Assembly (NCBI GenBank): GCA_016840025.1
Contig: JAEOTF010000066.1
Location: 1 to 5,622, forward strand
Direction: 5' to 3'
Length of the DNA: 5,622 nt
Origin: Candidatus Hodarchaeota archaeon
Lineage (GTDB): Archaea; Asgardarchaeota; Heimdallarchaeia; Hodarchaeales; YT1-039
Shown here: positions 1 through 5,054 of the stretch, one piece after another
How positions within the stretch are numbered: the stretch's first letter is position 1
How the letters are laid out: every line of letters begins with the position of its first letter
Notes under the pieces: generated by a model
What the model saw: the letters and a program-made list of their open reading frames with translations, nothing else
The model's database searches: none
What the model was told of the DNA's origin: nothing
Made by a program: the position numbers and the translations under genes

Positions 1-2
1 AC

Positions 3-188
3 GAATGTTTCGGACTTCCCCAGGGAGGTGCAATAGCAGGCATCATATTCGGAATAATCGTCATTATTTTTGGTTTGGCTTGGCTCACAGGATGGGACAT
101 AAACATGTGGCCCTTTATCGTAATTATCATAGGAATCCTAGTAATTGCAGGCGCCATATACGGATTCAGCAGAAAAAAAAGCAGATAA
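3..188 (+). CDS. C-terminal part of small archaeal two-helix membrane protein (5' end outside window)
   Basis: The frame beginning at base 3 is open from the window edge to a TAA at 186-188, giving 61 residues with no start codon needed, so this is the 3' end of a gene that begins upstream. The segment opens with ECFGLPQGGAIAG, then has two hydrophobic helices (about residues 9-30 and 36-54) separated by a short TGWDINMWP turn, and ends in a basic tail (SRKKSR). The ECFGLPxGG motif followed by a helical hairpin is, from memory, typical of small archaeal proteins that often carry an N-terminal zinc ribbon; that part is not visible here. The overlapping +2 frame starting at base 5 is rich in Arg, His and Asn and looks like a shadow. 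Function is unknown. The membrane location is inferred from hydrophobicity. Confidence 0.7.
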   Translation, partial: ECFGLPQGGAIAGIIFGIIVIIFGLAWLTGWDINMWPFIVIIIGILVIAGAIYGFSRKKSR

Positions 189-194
189 ATTGCA

Positions 195-210
195 TTTCCC
201 TCTTTTTTCC
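195..210 (+). terminator. T-rich archaeal-type terminator
   Basis: A pyrimidine tract with a run of six T lies 7-22 bases after the stop codon of the partial membrane-protein gene. No stem-loop precedes it. Archaeal RNA polymerase commonly terminates at oligo-T on the non-template strand without a hairpin, so this fits the end of that transcript. Confidence 0.5.
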
Positions 211-277
211 TATGAACGCGTGAGAAAAGATTATTACAACTGGTTTTCAGAAAGAGTAGTACGAATCCTTTCGCGTT

Positions 278-304
278 AGGTCGTGTCGACACTGGTTTGG
301 ACCT
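278..304. repeat. Nested dyad: AGGTC/GACCT arms around a 10-bp palindrome
   Basis: AGGTC at 278-282 and GACCT at 300-304 are exact reverse complements and flank the perfect palindrome GTGTCGACAC at 283-292. A second palindrome, CACATATGTG, follows at 324-333. They could be protein-binding sites; no role is demonstrated. Confidence 0.4.
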
Positions 305-384
305 GTTTGGATTTTAGTGTGAACACATATGTGGCATATTCAGATTATTTCAATAGAATCTGCTATTCTGTCATTCTGGATAAG

Positions 385-400
385 TGTAAAATTTACCTTT
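385..400 (+). repeat. Copy 1 of 16-bp TGTAAAWTTTACCTTT element
   Basis: TGTAAAATTTACCTTT matches the sequence at 555-570 at 15 of 16 positions, differing only in the central base. The core GTAAA-W-TTTAC is itself a dyad, so the two copies look like symmetric binding sites about 170 bp apart, in the same orientation as judged by the CCTTT tail. It overlaps the left arm of the inverted repeat at 390-432. Confidence 0.5.
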
Positions 401-432
401 ACTATAGGATTTTTAGTAAAATAAGGTAAATT
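390..432. repeat. 15-bp interrupted inverted repeat built on TTTACC/GGTAAA
   Basis: AATTTACC (390-397) pairs with GGTAAATT (425-432), and the adjoining TTTACTA (398-404) pairs with TAGTAAA (414-420). This leaves a 9-base loop and a 4-base bulge (421-424). In RNA it would form an AU-rich stem; in DNA it is a strong dyad. Further GGTA elements follow at 436 and 458. Confidence 0.55.
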
Positions 433-554
433 AAAGGTATATTTTCATTTTAAAATAGGTAAAATAATATCGAAAATGCCAAAATGGGCTTCTTTTCATA
501 ATTCAAACAGTTTTACTAGGTGCAGCTCTGAGTGGATCACTTCCTTATTTTTAA

Positions 555-570
555 TGTAAATTTTACCTTT
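555..570 (+). repeat. Copy 2 of 16-bp TGTAAAWTTTACCTTT element
   Basis: TGTAAATTTTACCTTT is the second copy of the element at 385-400, with the central A changed to T. It contains the dyad GTAAA-T-TTTAC (556-566). A regulatory operator role is inferred only from the symmetry and repetition. Confidence 0.5.
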
Positions 571-607
571 TGTGTGATGCACCACTAAACCATAGGTATT
601 AGAAGAA

Positions 608-619
608 AGCGCGCGCGCT
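608..619. repeat. Alternating GC palindrome AGCGCGCGCGCT
   Basis: A perfect 12-bp palindrome of alternating purine and pyrimidine inside an AT-rich region. A shorter relative, AGCGCGCGCT, occurs at 868-877. Such tracts can adopt Z-DNA or serve as recognition sites. They stand out sharply from the local base composition. Confidence 0.5.
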
Positions 620-634
620 AATTCCGATTTAGAG

Positions 635-651
635 TTCACTTCCCCAGTGAA
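635..651. repeat. Short hairpin TTCACT-TCCCC-AGTGAA
   Basis: Exact 6-bp arms (635-640 and 646-651) flank a 5-base loop. The core ACTTCCCCAGTG (638-649) is nearly repeated at 993-1004 as ACTTCCCAAGTG (11 of 12 identical), just upstream of the operon start. It could be an RNA hairpin or a protein site; the evidence is symmetry and repetition only. Confidence 0.35.
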
Positions 652-744
652 AGTCAAATAGTATGCATGAGATTCTTTGAAGCAAAAGGAAAACTAATTA
701 AAATGCTATGAAAAAACGTGAAAAACACTATGAATCATCATTAA

Positions 745-795
745 TCACATGTGAAATTAAATCATGCGTTAGAATTCTAATCATTCACATGTTGA
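745..795. repeat. Operator-like cluster: two TCACATGT sites flanking TTAGAATTCTAA
   Basis: TCACATGTGA (745-754) is a perfect palindrome. TCACATGT recurs exactly 40 bp later (785-792), where it continues as TGA. The perfect 12-bp palindrome TTAGAATTCTAA (769-780) sits between them. Two equal sites spaced by close to four helical turns around a third dyad resemble a regulator-binding cluster, though no regulator gene is in view. Confidence 0.45.
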
Positions 796-867
796 GATTC
801 ATTTTCTGCCACAGACTCATTGATAGAAATCAATTTGTCTGTTGACAAAACATATCTGTTATCTACA

Positions 868-877
868 AGCGCGCGCT
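868..877. repeat. Alternating GC palindrome AGCGCGCGCT
   Basis: A perfect 10-bp palindrome and shorter sibling of the 608-619 tract, 260 bp downstream. It shares the core of that site, with a T-A-rich flank on both copies. Confidence 0.45.
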
Positions 878-1000
878 ACGAGTTGTTGTTTTCCAAGAAT
901 CACGCCAGTTGGAACCTTGATTGATTTTTTCCATAACAATCCTTCCTAACGATTAATACCTTTCCCTATTGACCCAAAAATGAACTACTGCAACTTCCCA

Positions 1001-1013
1001 AGTGCAGCGCACT
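1001..1013. promoter_or_regulatory. Dyad AGTGC-AGC-GCACT just upstream of the operon start
   Basis: Exact 5-bp arms around a 3-base centre end 22 bases before the ATG at 1036. At this position it could be an operator near the transcription start or a small hairpin in the 5' leader. It overlaps the ACTTCCCAAGTG repeat at 993-1004. No good Shine-Dalgarno sequence lies between it and the ATG. Confidence 0.3.
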
Positions 1014-1035
1014 CTACGCACGCAAGTGACATAAG

Positions 1036-2991
1036 ATGCATCTTCAACGATTCAAACTGAGAGTAATTAAGATAATCTCATTAGCATTAGCTATTTCTTG
1101 TACTATTTCGCTAGGCATTTCATTACCAATGATGGTTGAACCATACAATGACTACAGATATAGTAACATAACTATCTTGAATAATCCTTCTCTTCTCAAA
1201 GCGCTGAACGACACTCAAAATGAGGGAGTCCTTATGTGCATACATGGATGGAACCATGAAGATTTCACTTCAATCTCCCCTACTGAAGCAAAAGAAGCTG
1301 TAGAAAATAGTCTGTTCGTATTTAGTGAAGCTGGACTGGAACCTGCGGCTTTCATAGTACCATATGGTTCTTATAATCTGCTACTCCAATCTGTGAAATC
1401 GGCAATAGAAAGCACAGGAATCGCAGTTAACCTGCCTGTACAGCCCCAATCCAAATACAGCTACGGATGGGGCTGGCGGGATATGAAGAGCTTCGACGAC
1501 AACCGCTACGAGAATACACGATTAAGACTCATTAACGAGCAGCCAGATTACATAGTCCTGCACGTGCAAGATTGGAACATCTATCTGAAGAAATTGATTG
1601 AAGAGTATCTTCAGGAGACTCAGCATGCTAATGTCACAATCAGAGTTGACGATGTTGAGGTAAATACTCCAGCAGAGATCGTCTACGACATGACGAGCCT
1701 CTTGGAGCATCATTCGCTGGAGATTTTAGCTTTCGCTGTTGTCCCATCTGGGACATGGAGAGGAGGAGATCCGATGATATTCGGTATCAGTGTTGATGCA
1801 ATCCTTAGGCTCTATTGGTTATTCTTCCTTTTGACTATTTTTCTTCCCCTTTCTTATTTGTTAATTTGGAGATTGTTTTCTAGGCGCGCTGGAAATAATG
1901 AAAACGAGGAGAATACAAATTCTCGTGATTTTGAAAAGAAAAAAAAGAAGAATGTCTCTGTTATTGTCACGGCGTATAATGAAGAGGAAAATATTGAGAA
2001 GTGCATCGAGAGCATTCAAAATCAGGATTATGACGGCGATGTTGAAATTGTCATTGTGAATGATGGTTCGACTGATAAGACTGCAGACATTATTGCCAAT
2101 TATCCTGTGAAACTCATAAACCTTGAGAACAACCATGGTAAAGCCCAGGCACTAAATATGGGAGTCAATAATGCTAAGGGGGATATTCTAGTATTCTCGG
2201 ATTCGGATTCTCAAATGGCAAAAAACGCGATTCGTTTGTTGGTCGAGTATCTCGAAGAACACAAGGAAGTAGGCGCAGTAGCAGGAAACGTGTTCATCAA
2301 TGAAAAACACGCGAATTCTCTAGCATATTTTCAAATGATTGAATATCGCATTGAGCAAGAGATCAATAAACATCTTCAAAGTCAAAATGGAAACGTTTTG
2401 GTTTGTCCTGGTCCGTTGTTTGCGGTGCGGAGACACATCGCTGAAAAGACCATCTTTAGCGACGTGACCGTTGTAGAAGATGCGGATTTTACGATCACAG
2501 CCATTAGGAAACGTGACGCGAAAGTCAGTTGGGTACCAGAAGCAAAAGTCTACACGGAAGCACCGAAATCTATTCTATCTTGGCTTAATCAAAGGAAAAG
2601 ATGGTGGTACGGAAACCTTCAATTATGGAGGGCACACAACGGTTGGGCAATGACAAACCCTTGGATGCTAATGAACTACGTGAGCTTTATCACAAGCACT
2701 GTTTCTATCATATTATTGCTGTTGCTTCCAGTGTTATTTTCGACATATGATAATGCTTGGTTACTGTTACAGCGTGGAATGGTTTACACAATAGCTCCTA
2801 TAATATTGTTCTTTATTCTGTTGTCTCCACTGTTCATCAAACAGAAATCTGTTATGTTGTTATGGCTTCTACCTTACATATTGGTTTATTCTATAATGAA
2901 GTCTATTGTAGTTAGCTACATCTATCTATGCTACCTTTCTGGGAGAGGAGTCAAGATATTATTCGGTTCTCGAATCATAGAGGCTAAATGA
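1036..2991 (+). CDS. Deacetylase-like (DUF2334/NodB-type) domain fused to membrane GT2 polysaccharide synthase
   Basis: This 651-residue protein probably polymerises an activated sugar and exports or modifies the product at the membrane. A signal-anchor helix (about 11-32) leads to an extracytoplasmic domain (about 40-245) with polysaccharide-deacetylase signatures: HGWNH (70-74), VPYGSY (108-113), LHVQDW (175-180), RVDDV (203-207) and AVVP (234-237). The order is permuted relative to the family, where RxDDV and AVIP come first. The metal ligands D206, H70 and H74 appear intact. A helix (about 255-281) and a basic linker precede a complete GT2 domain: VNDGSTD (341-347), DSD (389-391), VED (480-482) and QRKRW (519-523). 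Three C-terminal helices follow (about 545-568, 581-601, 605-635). The arrangement resembles PgaC/hyaluronan-synthase-type processive enzymes, so a HexNAc-containing polymer is plausible but unproven. An in-frame TGA at 1027 makes the ATG at 1036 the only good start. It overlaps the next gene by 4 bases. Confidence 0.9.
   Translation: MHLQRFKLRVIKIISLALAISCTISLGISLPMMVEPYNDYRYSNITILNNPSLLKALNDTQNEGVLMCIHGWNHEDFTSISPTEAKEAVENSLFVFSEAGLEPAAFIVPYGSYNLLLQSVKSAIESTGIAVNLPVQPQSKYSYGWGWRDMKSFDDNRYENTRLRLINEQPDYIVLHVQDWNIYLKKLIEEYLQETQHANVTIRVDDVEVNTPAEIVYDMTSLLEHHSLEILAFAVVPSGTWRGGDPMIFGISVDAILRLYWLFFLLTIFLPLSYLLIWRLFSRRAGNNENEENTNSRDFEKKKKKNVSVIVTAYNEEENIEKCIESIQNQDYDGDVEIVIVNDGSTDKTADIIANYPVKLINLENNHGKAQALNMGVNNAKGDILVFSDSDSQMAKNAIRLLVEYLEEHKEVGAVAGNVFINEKHANSLAYFQMIEYRIEQEINKHLQSQNGNVLVCPGPLFAVRRHIAEKTIFSDVTVVEDADFTITAIRKRDAKVSWVPEAKVYTEAPKSILSWLNQRKRWWYGNLQLWRAHNGWAMTNPWMLMNYVSFITSTVSIILLLLLPVLFSTYDNAWLLLQRGMVYTIAPIILFFILLSPLFIKQKSVMLLWLLPYILVYSIMKSIVVSYIYLCYLSGRGVKILFGSRIIEAK
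2979..2983 (+). promoter_or_regulatory. Ribosome binding site AGAGG for the second operon gene
   Basis: AGAGG lies within the last codons of the synthase gene, 4 bases before the ATG at 2988 and 7 bases before a second in-frame ATG at 2991. The spacing favours initiation at 2991 (MKKIVRLG), which would place the stop and start as TGATG; the ATG at 2988 gives an ATGA overlap. Either way the two genes are translationally coupled. Confidence 0.45.
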
Positions 2992-4607
2992 TGAAAAAAA
3001 TTGTTAGATTGGGACTAGTTGTCAGTTTACTCTTAGTTTCTCTTTCACCTATTAGTGAAGGGGTTTCCGCTCAAGACGCTGTGGTTCAGGGAGTTTGGAA
3101 TAACTTCAGTTTTAGAAGACAAGCTGAAGATTGGTCATCTGCTGCAAAAAGATTTGGGGGCGAGAATGGATTGGTGGATCTGGTTGTTGCACAAGCAAAC
3201 AGTGAAGGATATGCTGCCCTACCATTCCCATTCGAAAGTGATGCCTATCTACGCAGTATAAGTGAGATCGATATGGTGGAGTCATACCTCACAAGATTCG
3301 ATTTGGAGGGGTTAAAGGTAATACTTTCAATCCAACCGTTAAAGGCTGATGTTTCACAGTTGATAAGCATAATACTTCAACGATATGGACATCACGACAG
3401 CATAATAGGTATTAATGTAGATTTGGAATGGAAAGAGAGCGGTATCATAAATCATGTAAGCAACAAAGAAAGAGATGAATGGCTCAGCAAAATAAAGAAT
3501 TATAAATCTAGTCTCAAATTATTTCTGACCTACTTCGGGGATTACAAAAATTTTCCAAATGATAGTACAGATCTAGTAATACTTTTCGATGCAGAAAATG
3601 ATACTCAAACCAATATCTTGGAAAGATATAGAAAACTTGCCGAACATTTTAGTACGGTGGGAATTTACACAGGTTATCAGTCAAGTGTTCCACCTACAGC
3701 ATCCTATAATAGAATTGTTTCTGCAGTCCCAAAAACAGAATACATAATCCAAGTAAGCGGCATATTCTCTGATAAGCCCGTACTGATATTCGAGTTAGAT
3801 AATATCCAAGCAGGTTGGTTGGAGTACACAACGAAAAAACTCATAGATCTGCATGTGCAAGAACGTGTGCCTTTGTTATGCGGTGTAATTCCCTACAATC
3901 TCGATAATCCAGACATGGGCACCGGAATACTTCTAAGACACCTTAACAACTTGGAAGAAAACTTCGACATTTTCGAAATAGGACAAGAAGGATACACCGA
4001 TGACGATTCGGGATTAATGAAGGGTAAGAGCTACGAAGAGCAAAAGGAAATCGTTGAAGAGGGATTTAGAGTTCTCACATCCGTCGGATTAAGGCCGGAC
4101 ACATTTGTTCCTCCACACGGATCAGCTGATGAAACCACAGTCAAAGTAGCGGAAGAAATAGGATTCAAAGGATTCGTGAATCTCTACGAGAATCTGAGAT
4201 CTGATACACTTCTAGTCATAGACTCTTGGGTTTCTTTGACGGATGTATTTGAGAACAATACAGTGATCAAAACATCAGACGAACTGATGAGCGAGATCGA
4301 CAGGACGAACGAGAAAGTAACAATTGTTCTGTACGAGATCAATGATTTTCAAACAAACTCCCAAAACAAGCTTGTTGAGTTCTCAAATACATTGAGAGCG
4401 CTAAAGAATAGTGGTAAGTATAGGTTTATGACTCTGACCGAGTATCGGGAAATTCTAGAAAACAACGCTGAACAGGAACATCCACAAACATTTATTCCTA
4501 TTCATTGGATCTCTGTCTCCATATGTATTTTGGCAATCTGCATTGTTATCTTAGTATACAGAACGAAGAAATCTAGTCAAACGAGCATGCGATTATCTGC
4601 GAGATAA
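2988..4607 (+). CDS. Secreted, membrane-anchored protein: glycosidase-like barrel plus degenerate polysaccharide deacetylase domain
   Basis: This 539-residue protein has a signal peptide (1-28, cleavage probably after VSA), a large extracytoplasmic part, one C-terminal helix (about 503-524) and a short basic tail. Residues 30-255 look like a TIM-barrel glycosidase-type domain; GINVDLEW (141-148) recalls the DxDxE strand of GH18-like enzymes with the first Asp replaced by Asn, and E147 is the candidate acid. Residues 262-485 match the DUF2334/deacetylase fold in normal order: FELDNIQ (268-274), GVIP (299-302), QEGYTDDD (333-340), FVPPHGS (373-379) and IVLYEINDF (446-454). The expected DD is DN, HGxxH is EGxxD, and the late LH is LY, so catalysis is doubtful. 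Coupled translation with the upstream synthase suggests a partner role, such as binding, guiding or trimming the polymer. The layout resembles PgaB with its two domains swapped. Start at 2988 or 2991. Confidence 0.85.
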   Translation: MMKKIVRLGLVVSLLLVSLSPISEGVSAQDAVVQGVWNNFSFRRQAEDWSSAAKRFGGENGLVDLVVAQANSEGYAALPFPFESDAYLRSISEIDMVESYLTRFDLEGLKVILSIQPLKADVSQLISIILQRYGHHDSIIGINVDLEWKESGIINHVSNKERDEWLSKIKNYKSSLKLFLTYFGDYKNFPNDSTDLVILFDAENDTQTNILERYRKLAEHFSTVGIYTGYQSSVPPTASYNRIVSAVPKTEYIIQVSGIFSDKPVLIFELDNIQAGWLEYTTKKLIDLHVQERVPLLCGVIPYNLDNPDMGTGILLRHLNNLEENFDIFEIGQEGYTDDDSGLMKGKSYEEQKEIVEEGFRVLTSVGLRPDTFVPPHGSADETTVKVAEEIGFKGFVNLYENLRSDTLLVIDSWVSLTDVFENNTVIKTSDELMSEIDRTNEKVTIVLYEINDFQTNSQNKLVEFSNTLRALKNSGKYRFMTLTEYREILENNAEQEHPQTFIPIHWISVSICILAICIVILVYRTKKSSQTSMRLSAR

Positions 4608-4729
4608 CCACAATCCGACAATCTTCCAAATTCTCAAAGGTAACTCTAGAAAGTCATAACATGAGCCGGTTCAAGGTAACAGAATTCGTTCTACGTACGA
4701 TAATCACTACATCGCCTAATGAGCTTCAC

Positions 4730-4752
4730 AAGAGCTAGCTAGACTCTTTTTT
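4730..4752 (+). terminator. Hairpin plus T-run ending the + strand operon, inside the convergent gene's end
   Basis: AAGAG (4730-4734) and CTCTT (4744-4748) form a short stem around CTAGCTAGA, merging into six T (4747-4752) and another T-run just beyond. It lies 123 bases after the stop of the deacetylase-like gene and overlaps the last codons of the convergent - strand gene. The 127-bp stretch between the two stop codons (4608-4734) otherwise shows only a weak direct repeat, TTCTCAAAGGTAAC (4631) and TTCAAGGTAAC (4670). Confidence 0.35.
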
Positions 4753-5016
4753 AATTTTTATGTTGAGGTCAAGCATAGTAATACCTGTTAAGGCGATGGA
4801 AACGAGACCATAAACCACCAGTATTGACAGTTCTGAAAATATAAATTGATTCGAGACATAGTTTAAGAAGAAATAGGTAGCAGTCAATAGTATTTTTGTG
4901 AAATTGGATATGTGCTGAGCGATAAAAATAGTGAATATTCCAGCCAAAACAAGGTTTATTGGAAGATACCTTGCTAGCAGGTAGAAAGCTGCAAAAAATA
5001 TGCTAATTCTGAGCAT
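4735..5016 (-). CDS. Small multi-helix membrane protein next to GT2 (possibly GtrA-like)
   Basis: A 93-residue, very hydrophobic protein with about four predicted helices (roughly 3-19, 21-37, 41-57 and 64-84) and a lysine-rich cytoplasmic tail (NIKIKKESS). It starts 38 bases after the stop of the upstream glycosyltransferase on the same strand, so the two are probably co-transcribed. ATG at 5014-5016 is the only ATG, GTG or TTG in the open frame, which remains open upstream to 5169 but there overlaps the glycosyltransferase in a worse frame. The LNYVSNQFIF stretch after the third helix weakly resembles the N-x-x-x-x-x-x-F ending of GtrA-family helices, which flip or handle lipid-linked sugars. 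At 93 residues it is shorter than usual for GtrA, so that assignment is tentative. A PgaD-like accessory role is another possibility. Confidence 0.6.
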   Translation of the reverse strand: MLRISIFFAAFYLLARYLPINLVLAGIFTIFIAQHISNFTKILLTATYFFLNYVSNQFIFSELSILVVYGLVSIALTGITMLDLNIKIKKESS

Positions 5017-5054
5017 GTAAAATAATAAATCTGAAAAATATGGAAGTTTTTGGT

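Larger units (their letters stand above)
189..1035. other. Long intergenic region, palindrome-rich, no convincing gene
   Basis: About 850 bp without a credible protein gene on either strand: frames are broken by frequent stops and the longest ATG ORF found by eye is 45 codons (708-845). The region is AT-rich and holds many exact palindromes of 10-12 bp: GTGTCGACAC at 283-292, CACATATGTG at 324-333, AGCGCGCGCGCT at 608-619, TCACATGTGA at 745-754, TTAGAATTCTAA at 769-780 and AGCGCGCGCT at 868-877. It also holds a 15-bp interrupted inverted repeat (390-432), a repeated GTAAAWTTTACC element, and several short hairpins. No clear TATA/BRE pair sits at the expected distance before the gene at 1036. 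The AT-rich stretch at 689-704 (GAAAACTAATTAAAAT) is the best promoter-like match, but it lies far upstream. No tRNA-like T-arm/anticodon pattern was found. Confidence 0.7.

Noticed and set aside
5..223. 72-codon ORF on the + strand in frame 2
   Set aside because: It overlaps the frame-3 reading that gives a coherent two-helix membrane protein; the frame-2 product is dominated by Arg, His and Asn with no recognisable pattern, as expected for a shadow.
708..845. 45-codon ORF on the + strand within the intergenic region
   Set aside because: No ribosome binding site, no recognisable domain, and it runs through two palindromes; its length is within chance expectation for AT-rich DNA.
278..880. 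CRISPR array
   Set aside because: The palindromes differ in sequence, are irregularly spaced and lack a repeated 24-37 bp unit, so they do not form a repeat-spacer array.
796..924. Open stretch on the + strand that could be a remnant of the missing N-terminal half of the deacetylase
   Set aside because: It has no start codon and shows neither RxDD nor AVIP motifs, so it does not supply the missing half of the domain.
189..1035. tRNA or other structural RNA gene
   Set aside because: No cloverleaf arms, GGTTCRA T-loop or conserved anticodon stem could be assembled; the hairpins seen are isolated and short.
1522..1713. 63-codon ORF on the - strand
   Set aside because: Lies wholly inside the well-supported synthase gene, opposite strand, with no motif.
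1861..2136. 91-codon ORF on the - strand
   Set aside because: Antisense to the conserved GT2 core of the synthase gene; hydrophobic composition is an artefact of reading the complement.
3055..3261. 68-codon ORF on the + strand
   Set aside because: Overlaps the signal peptide and barrel domain of the second operon gene in another frame, with no independent support.
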